This document shows, piece by piece, positions 8,110 to 16,550 of a stretch of DNA of 16,950 nt. The stretch is from positions 1 to 16,950 of the forward strand of contig JALLBK010000245.1 of assembly GCA_036940085.1 (NCBI GenBank). Direction: 5' to 3'. Numbering within the stretch: position 1 is the stretch's first letter; each line of letters begins with the position of its first letter. A program made the position numbers and the translations under genes. The notes under the pieces are model-generated. The model did no database searches, was not told the DNA's origin, and saw only the letters and a list, made by a program, of their open reading frames with translations. The DNA comes from Discostella pseudostelligera. Its lineage: Eukaryota; Bacillariophyta; Thalassiosirophyceae; Thalassiosirales; Thalassiosiraceae.

Positions 8110-8958
8110 TTATTTATCAATACTCAAGAGAAGACCAGGATTCCCCCCACTCCCTCCATCAGAAGATCCACCACCGGGCAAGTACGTGATATTCCTTCCC
8201 TTGGCCAATTTCTTGGCAATTTCCTTCGCGGCATCAATTCTTCGTACCTCAACAATAGCATTACCGGTCTTCTCCATCGCTTGTGTAATGATAGTGGCCG
8301 CCTCAGCCTCTCCTTCCGCCCTGGTTACACTTGCTATCCTCTCTTGCTCCGCCCTTTGGACTACATACTGCTGCCTCTCAGCCTCCTGCGATGCCACCTG
8401 CTTCGACTCGATAGCCCTCATAAATTCATGGCCAAATGTTAGGTGGGTGATGGCGACATCATCCAACGTCAAATGGAAATGTGCCCCGCGCTTGATCAAC
8501 TCCGTCTTAATTCGGGCTGATACCTCAGCACGCTTGCTCAGCAACTCTTCGGCGTTGTACTGCGCCACCACCGACTTGAGAACTTCATTCCCAATCGAGG
8601 GGAGGACACGCTCATCAAAGTCCGTTCCAAGCTCTCGATACAATTGAGGTAGCTTCTCAATAACTGGACGCCAAAGCACACGTAGTTTGATGTTGACCAT
8701 CTGAAGATCTTTCGTACCAGTAACGCTAGGAATTTCGCGCGGTTTCGTCCGAACATCGATAATGACAGGTCGCTGGATAACGGGGATCAAGAAGTGAGTG
8801 CCCTCGTCGCGAACGTCGGGGAGAATACCCCCGCGTAGGGTGTCGAACATCACGGCGCGTTCACCGCCATCGACGTTGTAGATGCAGGAGTTGACAGTGA
8901 AGGCGCCGACGGCAAGCGCACCGGCGGCGGAGGAAACGCGGCTGAGAATCTTGTCCAT
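8110..8958 (-). CDS. PHB1: Prohibitin-1, mitochondrial inner membrane
   Basis: This is a 282-aa protein. Prohibitin-1 alternates with prohibitin-2 in ring complexes of the mitochondrial inner membrane that stabilise respiratory proteins and restrain m-AAA proteases. The start is the ATG at 8958 with a CACCATGG context; the open frame further upstream has only a TTG. Residues about 8-27 are the hydrophobic N-terminal anchor. The SPFH/PHB domain follows, with YNVDGGERAVMFD (27-39), EGTHFLIPVIQRP (52-64), DERVLPSI (115-122), LKSVVAQYNAEEL (127-139) and LDDVAITHLTFG (165-176). A coiled coil runs from about 178 to 255. The end, RNITYLPGG, is typical of PHB1, then extends with a Gly/Ser-rich tail about ten residues longer than in animals. 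The sequence favours PHB1 over PHB2, as its anchor region is short. Confidence 0.95.
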   Translation of the reverse strand: MDKILSRVSSAAGALAVGAFTVNSCIYNVDGGERAVMFDTLRGGILPDVRDEGTHFLIPVIQRPVIIDVRTKPREIPSVTGTKDLQMVNIKLRVLWRPVIEKLPQLYRELGTDFDERVLPSIGNEVLKSVVAQYNAEELLSKRAEVSARIKTELIKRGAHFHLTLDDVAITHLTFGHEFMRAIESKQVASQEAERQQYVVQRAEQERIASVTRAEGEAEAATIITQAMEKTGNAIVEVRRIDAAKEIAKKLAKGRNITYLPGGGSSDGGSGGNPGLLLSIDK

Positions 8959-9199
8959 GGTGAGAAGTCGATATTGATGCAATGAAGAGAAGTTGTTGCT
9001 GATGTTGGTGGTGGTGGGCGGCGGGGGGCAGATGGATTTGTAGTGGAATAATAATCTGTGGAAAATGATAGACGTGGGTGCTGGTGGGAGGTGGGAAGTG
9101 GTGTGCTCCTGTTTTCTCGTCCTTTCTGTAGCACCTCAATCCGAATCACTTCGTGACGGGCAGACGAAAAGATCTCATGGCCAAACACACGAGTGCTGT

Positions 9200-9227
9200 C
9201 TTCCCGCCATATGAAAATGGCGGGAAG
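9200..9227. promoter_or_regulatory. Perfect 11-bp palindrome of E2F-like sites upstream of prohibitin
   Basis: cttcccgccat (9200-9210) is followed, after a 6-bp spacer, by its exact reverse complement atggcgggaag (9217-9227). It lies 242-269 bp before the prohibitin ATG. Each arm contains TTCCCGCC/GGCGGGAA, a core known for E2F factors in plants and animals. The 14-mer aaaatggcgggaag in the right half also occurs at 6299-6312. The binding factor is inferred. Confidence 0.5.
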
Positions 9228-9230
9228 CCG

Positions 9231-9277
9231 ATTCTAACATCGAATCAATATCGTACTCAATAAATAATTGTTAGAAT
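9231..9277 (-). other. Inverted repeat in the 3' flank of the GNAT-PhzF gene
   Basis: attctaaca (9231-9239) and tgttagaat (9269-9277) form 9-bp perfect arms with a 29-nt A/T-rich loop. In the GNAT-PhzF transcript this would be a weak hairpin 129-175 nt past the stop. It could mark the 3' UTR end or be chance in A/T-rich DNA. Confidence 0.3.
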
Positions 9278-9405
9278 AATATTATGATATTCACTGTCCA
9301 CCCGTAATTGGTTTGTTAATGATCAAGTAACGTTGAAATATTACGGCTACCGACACTCACTGCCTCGAGCTATCAATGATGTCATCCATTATTTGTAACG
9401 ACCCA

Positions 9406-11127
9406 TCACATGCGGATTGAGAGTTGTCCCGACAGCACCATAACCCCCGTGCCAACAATGCACACACGGCCCTCTTCTTGCCGTAATATGCATTCAACCA
9501 ACCCTCCCCTTTCGGATTCTTGTCTACCCACCACAACCGACTTGCCTAGTTTTTTACCAAAGTAAGGACCTAATGAACAGTGTGCTGAACCTGTGACCGG
9601 ATCTTCATCGATACCCACCTTCGGCCCAAAAAATCGAGATCGAAAGTCTACAGAGGATGGCCGACCTGACGAACAACAGCAGATTATAACTCCTCGTGAA
9701 TACCCCTCCCACGATGTAAGAGCACCATGACCAACTTGAACACCAAGTAAGGAATCAAAACCAGCTTCTGTCAATTCTATGAAAAGGTCTTCCATGCCGT
9801 CGGTAGTACCAAAATGTATCACGTGCTGAGTAAAGAATGCAGTCGATTGAATGGATTCCATTCCGAAAAATGCACGAGACATCATACTCAATATCTCCTC
9901 TATATCTTTCTCAGGAAGCACAGGTGTCACATTTTTCCACGGGAAGCTCATCACTATTCGGGATGCATTGGTTGAATTAGATGCGATGTCGGCGGGATGA
10001 TGAAGCTCGGCTTGAAGGGTATCATTCTTTGCAACAAATGCAATTTTTTGGTATTGTTTCGAGTTTTCCCGATGAAAGACGCAACAAGCCGCAGCGAGAG
10101 TAGCGTGGCCGCAAAGATCGACTTCAACTCCTGTTCTTGTGTAGTATCGTATGACGTATGTGGGTGTTGATGCATCGTCCTGAAGTTGACACGAAGACTG
10201 GTCATGGCGAAGGGGCCAGATAAACGCAGTCTCTGACTGATTGAACTCTTTGGCCACTGTCGACATCCATTGCACTCCCCGAACACTGATTTCCCCATCA
10301 GCATTTTCATCCTCATCTTCATTCAAGTCTTCTTCCAATGACCCATCCCTGCAATCCCCCCCATGACTTTCCGATGATACCCCCGGCGGATCGTTCAATA
10401 TGACAACACCGGCAGGATTACCACTCCCTCGTTTGTCAACATCTGCAAAGGAATCCACAAGGTAACATTCGTAGGAATTTGCATTCGATTTATTTGCAGA
10501 AGCAAAAGTTCTCTCCAGGTCAAACCACTGCTCTTTACCATGCGCAACAGGGCTAACCCCCGTTACTGTGAATCCATTCCTCACATAGAACGCCAACTTT
10601 TCTTTCTTCGCTATCAATACGATTTTCTCCATCTTCGTCTTTAATTTTCCCTTTTCATTTAGGTTCTCCATAGCCAATATGTAATCTTGGAGCATGGCAC
10701 TTGCTACCCCATGATTTCTATATTTCTCATCAACAACCACACTATGAATAGCCAATATTTTCCCCGCTGCATCATGCACCTTCATTGCCTCTGCCGTAAA
10801 TGAATCACAAAGAGTGGCGCACACAAATCCAATAATAGTTCCACGCAATGTCGCCGACGGGTGCATTGATTGGCCTTGATAGGATATGGACGTTGATGCA
10901 CAAGTTCTGCCATCAGAAGTATTATCACCATCGTCTGAAACTAGGAAAGCACATCGAAAAAATGGCGCCGCGTGATGCTGCCGATATTGAAGCTTGGCCT
11001 TGGATGCAGCCTCATCTTCCGGGTAGGACGCTGATTCAATTTGGTAGCATTGGGAGACATCGGTCGGCAGGACGCGACGAAAAATGATGCGCGACAAAAG
11101 TGATACGTCGCCGCCGGGGTTCATCAT
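9406..11127 (-). CDS. Fusion protein: AANAT-like GNAT acetyltransferase plus PhzF-family isomerase
   Basis: This single-exon protein has 573 aa. Residues about 12-206 form a GNAT domain closest to the serotonin/polyamine N-acetyltransferase type: IESASYPEDEAAS (30-42), AIHSVVVDEKYRNHGVASAM (126-145) with the acetyl-CoA loop R137xxG140xA142, and FYVRNGF (180-186) with the likely acid Y181. H128 matches one histidine of the AANAT active site. Residues about 219-573 form a complete PhzF domain: SFADVDKRGSGNPAG (226-240), NQSETAF (296-302) with the catalytic glutamate E299, EVDLCGHATLAAA (335-347), and IDEDPVTGSAHC (506-517). A short linker joins them without a stop. The PhzF part carries an acidic insert (about 264-279). 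The substrates are unknown; a two-step handling of one amine or amino acid is only a guess. No targeting sequence is obvious. The start has A at -3. Confidence 0.9.
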   Translation of the reverse strand: MMNPGGDVSLLSRIIFRRVLPTDVSQCYQIESASYPEDEAASKAKLQYRQHHAAPFFRCAFLVSDDGDNTSDGRTCASTSISYQGQSMHPSATLRGTIIGFVCATLCDSFTAEAMKVHDAAGKILAIHSVVVDEKYRNHGVASAMLQDYILAMENLNEKGKLKTKMEKIVLIAKKEKLAFYVRNGFTVTGVSPVAHGKEQWFDLERTFASANKSNANSYECYLVDSFADVDKRGSGNPAGVVILNDPPGVSSESHGGDCRDGSLEEDLNEDEDENADGEISVRGVQWMSTVAKEFNQSETAFIWPLRHDQSSCQLQDDASTPTYVIRYYTRTGVEVDLCGHATLAAACCVFHRENSKQYQKIAFVAKNDTLQAELHHPADIASNSTNASRIVMSFPWKNVTPVLPEKDIEEILSMMSRAFFGMESIQSTAFFTQHVIHFGTTDGMEDLFIELTEAGFDSLLGVQVGHGALTSWEGYSRGVIICCCSSGRPSSVDFRSRFFGPKVGIDEDPVTGSAHCSLGPYFGKKLGKSVVVGRQESERGGLVECILRQEEGRVCIVGTGVMVLSGQLSIRM

Positions 11128-11246
11128 GATGACGGAGAAAGAGGTAGGAGAGCGAATGCCGCACGTGTTTCAGGAGAGGTTCTGGAAATGCCAACCCACA
11201 ATAGGTCAATCTACCACCTAATTCTAATCTACTTCCAATAATTCAT

Positions 11247-11267
11247 CGCAGGACGCAGGACGCAGGA
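11247..11267. repeat. Three tandem copies of a 7-bp unit
   Basis: CGCAGGA is repeated three times without change in the upstream region of the GNAT-PhzF gene, 120-140 bp before its ATG. It may be slippage or a repeated site. Confidence 0.65.
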
Positions 11268-11623
11268 ACCATGCATCATTATCGGTGTCGATGGTGGAGC
11301 GGCAGCAGCGGCAGCGTCGATCGAGGGGGCGTCGGCGCCCGCCCCAAACCTCGCCGAAAAAGACAAGAAAAAGAGCCAGAGTCTTGAAGCGGAAGCGATC
11401 TGTTCGACAGACAGACCATCAAATTCCCGCCTAAATTTGTTTTCGCGCGCAGGCCCTTCTCTTTTTCTTTCCACCGCCCGCAGTGTTCAAGATATTGCAC
11501 ACAAGCGCTGCCACTCTGGCTTGAGAAATCCTGTGCTTTACATGCCCAGGATGGCAGTGTTTTTTTGCAATTCACGTGTGAACATCAAAAAGAGCTGACG
11601 TGCTTTTTTTGGCTCTGTCACCA

Positions 11624-11639
11624 CCACAAAATTTTGTGG
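11624..11639. repeat. Perfect 16-bp palindrome
   Basis: ccacaaaattttgtgg reads the same on both strands with no spacer. It lies 120-135 bp before the ATG of the 1540-aa protein gene. This is a plausible dimer-binding site, but a factor cannot be named. Confidence 0.55.
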
Positions 11640-11758
11640 GTGGAAATGACCATGACCATGAGCGCGCTTGCCATGGGCTGAGTTCCCCCTAGTATTACCA
11701 AGCACTAACTACTACTGCCACTGCGGCGACATCATCTCTATACACCATAACCTCCCCG

Positions 11759-14700
11759 ATGGATCATGCCGACGACGCCGAAAGAGAAGGCAATACCGTG
11801 CATCATCAAATAGGGGAAGATCCGCCCCTACGTGGGAATAGTATGGTGCCTCCACCTGTCAAGGAGACACAAGCCGCGGACGACCATGGTCCAATGTCAA
11901 TGGATATCATGGATGTAGACGCACCTGGAGCCGACGACAGCGATGCCTACGCGCCGTCCAATACAGGACTGACATTGCGTGAAGTTGTGGGGGCATTGGA
12001 GGACACCTCTCCATTGCCATTGATATTGACAAGTCCGGCAGCAACAGCTCTAGAGGGCGGCCTCATTGCCGCCCAAGCCGGCGATATGATGATAGATGAC
12101 GAGCGGCTTCCCTCGGGCGCGGCAGATTCTCCTCAGAGAGAGCCATCGTCAAATAATATGCAGAATGGTGACTCACAGACCACCGGTGATGCCGCCTCTG
12201 ATAGTGCTGACGCCATCCGATATGCTGACACATCTGAATCAGAAGCTAATGGGTCTCCTCGTCAACTTTTCGGAGAGCAGAGCCCATTATTTGAGCATGG
12301 TCAAGAGATGTCTATTGACGAAGACGACGACGATGATGACGATGGTGAAGAAGACGAAGATGATGACATCCTCTCAGACAAGGCGAGCTCCTTCGATGCC
12401 CAATCCGATTCAGATGCTCCTCATGATGAAAGTACATCTAGTCAAATCAGTGACGAGAGAGCTCCTTTAGAAAATGCCTACGCGCCTTTTATCAACCCAA
12501 CCGACACATGTCTTGCAGATGCAAGAGAACGCATTCATGTTGCACTCGAACAAACTCGATTGTTAGGCGCGTCGTTTACTGAACAAGCGTACGAAAGATA
12601 TCGTTGTGTGATGAAGCCTGTTCCTGAATCTTTGGAGGAAATCATTGAACCGATTTTAACTGATCCTGACCAGGCTGTAGCGGCGCTTCTTGAGCAAGGT
12701 AATGTAATGAAGGTTGAGAAAGACATGGAGAAGAGACAGGCTCAGCAAGCTGGCATTGGTTTGGAAGACGTAGCTTACTTCGGAGAAGGATTGCATCTGG
12801 TGGTCCTCCCTGACGACAATGTTGATGAGTCTGATTTAGACATAGCTCAGTATCCTCACCGAGGCCCAACTAATCCAGAAACTGGTGAGCGAGTAGAAGA
12901 GATTAGCGCGTCCGCTGCGGCTTCTACCGAGCAAGTGTTTGATAGAATTAGACGAATCAGAGCAATGCGCTTGGGGAATGACACGGGAGCTGGCATTCCA
13001 CAAGATGCAGCAGCCACACACTTGAAACGCAATCTATCGCAGGATCACCAGATTTCGAATGAACCATTTCCGTCCGGTTATGCTGAAACTTTGTATTTGT
13101 CATCATCTCCTGCTCTGTCCATGGATAGTAGCGCGGGAGACAAACCCAAACACCCGAGGAGTTCGTTGCAACACTTGTTGACATTGGCCCCAGATGCAGA
13201 AGGTGTAAGGCCCGACGGTAGTTTCACTGCAGTTCGCTCTGCACTGACAGCACGTGGTGTTGGAATGCATGAAATGAGGCACGATTTTCGAATCAATCCA
13301 CTTCATCAACGTATGCTCCAGCCTAACTACTTTCCTCCAACGTTATCGATCAAATTTTTACCTCCCTTGTTAGGGCCAAATCAACTGCGACGACTGAAGG
13401 CGGCTGATGCCAGGAGAGAGGGCGTTGAAGATCGTTCTGGCGCGAGGGAATCGATTAGATCCGTCGTGGAAGAAATATTCGCTGCGGCTGGCGGTAGTGG
13501 CGCGGAATCAGCTGGTAAGTTTGTTAACAAGGATGACGGAAAGATAGATGACAGTCGCTGTGGTGGCGTTGGTGAGGGTTCTTTTGGCTTGAGGAAATTT
13601 CTACATGAAGAACGCAGTGCGTCCGAAATGAGTTTGTTTCGACGGATGCATTCTACGAAGCCCCAAAGCCATATTCCCGTACAGACTTCTTCGACCTCAA
13701 ATGCATCAACTGACTTGGATTGGGATAAAATCGATCTCGGGGAAGAGAAGCTGCGTCCCAGTACTGAGTCGGGTGACGTCGATCCAATACTGGCATTTTC
13801 TGTTATGAATGCCGTAGGATTGGTCCGCAACAATTCGAGCAACGTGAAAAATCGATTGCCTGCACCAAGTCTTACCACCGAGACAGGTGAAGCAAAAGCA
13901 TTGGGTCTAGATAGCTTATCTGGGCTCGCATCGGTTTCTGATTTCTTCCAGACTCTCTCACCTTCCAATGATCGGGAAACATGCCCACTTCCAGACACAA
14001 ACGGTGTGATGAATGATGCGAAAACAGATACCAGCAACAATAACGGAGACATTAATGATGAAGTGTGTCTGATTCGGGGTGGAGGCGGGCAAAAAGATCT
14101 CAGTACAATTGTGCCACAAATAATGCGGAATGAGCCTGATGGAAATGAGGAGAATTATGTTTCAACATCGACGAAGGCACTTGAAAGTATCAACTCTGCT
14201 GCAAGGGTGGGAGCGTCGGCACAGCACCCGCAACTGATCGCTTCGCTCAGAATCATACCTAGTCAAACGAACGTGATTGGTCTTGAGCAGGAAGCAGCGA
14301 TAGCCATTATCCCTGATATACACCAAAATGCCGTTCAAGCTACAGCGGCACAAGTAGTAACTTCACCATCTGAGGCACTCTACGGAACATCACTGTCATC
14401 TATCAATCCTCAAAATCCGTGTGATTTTGTTGCATCATCACCATTTCAAGTTCATTCTAATAAAACGCAATCTATTTCTTCATTGCCAGCATTTCGCGCA
14501 AAGCAGCCAATGCCAACATCAACGTCACAGCGTGAAAAGCCATCGAGTTTGTTGGACAATACGTCTTGCACCGCGACGACAAAGAATATATATATACTGG
14601 AACCTAATGGAGCCGAAATTGAAAGTCCAGCTGTAGCTTCTCCACCGCTGGCAACTCTAGATATGACCGATACAACAATGAATGGCCCACCAAAGCGAAT

Positions 14701-16550
14701 TGTGTCTCATTGCGAAGATTTTATCACTGCACAGAGTTTTGCCATTCCCACACCTCCTGAAGGATTGCACCAAGATATTGCCGATTTGATTGCACTTGCA
14801 AAATTTCATGATGCTCATTCTCTTTCCCGAACAAAATCAGATGAAGCAGAAACGCTGCTGGTGAAGTTCTTACTGTCTTTGAGTACGGCTATCCCCATTT
14901 CCAAAGAATTCATTGCTGATCAGCTCATTAGACAGTTGGGCTCAGCTAACTATCTGTCGCGATTGAATGGATTCGTGGGATGCAGTAGTTCGGCAACTGC
15001 TTCGAGAAATGTAAGTGTATGATTTCCTTTCAAGTGGCTGCATCACATTTGTAGTATCCCTGAACTCATTGCAACACTCTTGTCCTCAAATTATTTATTC
15101 CAAGGTGATCGTCGCAATAATTTCTGTTTGGTTATGGGTTGAACACAGGGACTCTTGCGAGCGTGCGATTGTTGAAAATGAGGAAGAAGATCCCAATTAT
15201 AAGTGGCTCGTCACTTTGGCTGTTGATATGTCCTTGTCGGCTCTTGCAAATTACTTTGACAAGCTCCCTTCTCGCAACAACGAGTTCCAAACAAATAATG
15301 AGTATCTGAATCAGAAAGTTGCTGCAGTTACCAGCGAATCTCTTGCAAAGGAAGTCGTTGTTGACCACCATGCGGTAAGCTCTTTGGAGCCATATGATCA
15401 TTAATCACTTCAGCGATCTGACTGTGATTCATTCGTTCATTTTTCTCAGGATGCTTCATTTTCAGTATTGGATGACTTGATCGATCTATTGGATTCCTTA
15501 CGAACAGACGCTCTGCGAGCCAAAACCCAAGAACGGGTTTTACTGGCTTCCTTAGCTTCACGAAATGGTAATATGACGGAGGCATTTTCCAATGCTTATG
15601 TTAGCTCTGTTGTGCGTGCAGGGGTAGCTCTTGGACACGAAAACGTTTGCGAATTGGGACAGGATGAAGCGTGTCGTGCTTCTACCCTAATGCCATTCGA
15701 CTATTTCCACGATAATATGGGCATTTGGGAGGAACCGTGTCGTCCCACTACTGGCTATCGCAGTCTTTTGGGCGGGGATGAACTGACGAAGCAAGCACAT
15801 GCACGTTCCTTAATTCAGAAATCAATGATGAGGCTCCAGCATCGCCTCGGTCTTAAGGGAGGCATTTCAGACGGTGGCCCATACAATGCCTTTGTGCCTC
15901 CCAAGAGCAACTCTTCCACTCTACCAACTCCAACTGGCGCACCACCACTTGTCAGAACACCTAGTGGATCGTTGAAACGACGAGGGACAAATGAATTGTT
16001 GGGAGCCGCTGGAACCGGTGAACAGGACACAACTTTCAACCCTGATCATGTTGTGGAACCAATGCTATTTAACACCAAAGATGTGGAAAACTTTCCCTAC
16101 GGTGAACACCAACTCGGTTTGATCGCTGCAGGGATTATTTCAGGCGAACACAAGAAGAGAAAACTCACTCATCTGACGGATGATAACCAAGGAGGTGAAG
16201 CTGTTTCATTGGCACTACGATATCGAAGTACACAAGAGCTTGAATGGGATGACGTCGCAAATATGTTCCTCCACGGTGGGAATACTCGCGGGGTTGACAT
16301 CAATTACGAATGTAGTAGTAATGATCAACTGGGGAAAAGAAATATATTTGCCCCCTTCGTTCGGGCCTTTGATCGCTCTAATTTTCGGCCAGATAGGGAA
16401 GCTGATCTTGAACCCGAATTTGACGAGGACATAAGCGACGAGGCAGTTCTCCAGAGACACCGCGACGCTCTTCACGAAATGAAGCTGAAGCTTGATGCAG
16501 CTCTAGAAAGTCGAAAGCAGTCATCCCAGCAGAGAGGTAGGAAGCGTTGA
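11759..16550 (+). CDS. Large acidic, mostly disordered protein of unknown function, probably nuclear
   Basis: The spliced CDS is join(11759..15010,15105..15374,15450..16550), 1540 aa. I do not recognise a family. The N-terminal 240 residues are rich in Asp, Glu, Ser and Ala, with an almost pure acidic run at about 187-204. Ordered-looking segments follow near 250-350 (a helical region around RERIHVALEQTRLLG, then an acidic patch) and near 500-570 (MRHDFRINPLHQRM and YFPPTLSIKFLPP). Residues about 570-990 are low-complexity and Ser/Asn/Thr-rich. Helical stretches resume at about 1000-1075 and through exon 2 and the start of exon 3. Near the end come PNAFV-like and NIFAPFVRAFDR segments and an acidic helix. 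Basic clusters KKRK (1409-1412) and RGRKR at the very C-terminus are candidate nuclear signals. The upstream region carries E2F-like elements. A chromatin or transcription role is only a guess. Confidence 0.75.
12316..12370 (+). repeat. GAC/GAT/GAA codon repeat encoding an acidic tract
   Basis: A run of GAN codons encodes about 18 acidic residues broken by one glycine (residues about 187-204 of the large protein). Such tracts are common in histone-binding and nucleolar proteins but are not specific to them. Confidence 0.7.
15011..15104 (+). other. First intron of the 1540-aa protein gene (94 nt)
   Basis: The donor GTAAGT at 15011 falls exactly between codons. The acceptor AG at 15103-15104, after a ttatttattcc tract, restores the frame of exon 2. 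Retention would end the protein three codons later. The other frame across about 15035-15135 is open and protein-like, so the acceptor choice is less secure than for the other introns. Confidence 0.7.
15375..15449 (+). other. Second intron of the 1540-aa protein gene (75 nt)
   Basis: The donor is GTAAGC at 15375. The acceptor is AG at 15448-15449 after attcgttcatttttctc. Both ends are in phase 0, so exon 2 (90 codons) and exon 3 stay in frame. Skipping exon 2 would also keep the frame. Confidence 0.85.

Larger units (their letters stand above)
8959..9405. promoter_or_regulatory. Prohibitin promoter and 3' region of the GNAT-PhzF gene
   Basis: The spacer is 447 bp, with both flanking genes on the minus strand. 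The part nearest prohibitin is C/A-rich on the minus strand, as expected of a leader (about 8959-9060). Further out lies an 11-bp perfect palindrome with E2F-like cores (9200-9227). An A/T-rich stretch with a 9-bp inverted repeat (9231-9277) follows, falling 129-175 nt after the GNAT-PhzF stop. Open minus-strand frames over about 8850-9188 overlap the prohibitin start in another frame and are rejected. Confidence 0.5.
11128..11758. promoter_or_regulatory. Divergent promoter between GNAT-PhzF and the 1540-aa protein gene
   Basis: The spacer is 631 bp, with no supported gene. It holds G-boxes CACGTG at 11162-11167 and 11573-11578, TTCCCGCC at 11424-11431, an exact E2F-type TTTCGCGC at 11441-11448, a bZIP-like TGACGTG at 11596-11602 and a 16-bp palindrome at 11624-11639. 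The final 80 bp before 11759 are C/A/T-rich like a leader. Minus-strand open frames over 11229-11575 are short, low-complexity and without recognisable features. Factor identities are inferred. Confidence 0.5.

Noticed and set aside
8030..8647. 205-codon plus-strand frame opposite prohibitin
   Set aside because: It is the antisense shadow of the clear prohibitin coding sequence. Its Ser/Ala/Leu-rich composition is what reverse reading would give.
8959..8982. Longer prohibitin N-terminus starting at 8982
   Set aside because: The codon there is TTG. The ATG at 8958 has a CACCATGG context and gives the usual prohibitin-1 N-terminus.
11229..11575. Minus-strand frames of 81 and 98 codons in the divergent promoter
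   Set aside because: They are low-complexity Ala/Pro-rich and Ser/Cys-rich peptides without recognisable domains, overlapping each other in different frames and covering regulatory motifs.
13381..14052. 223-codon minus-strand frame inside the large gene
   Set aside because: It is antisense to the long exon 1 of the plus-strand gene, is Ser/Leu-rich by reverse complement and has no domain signs.
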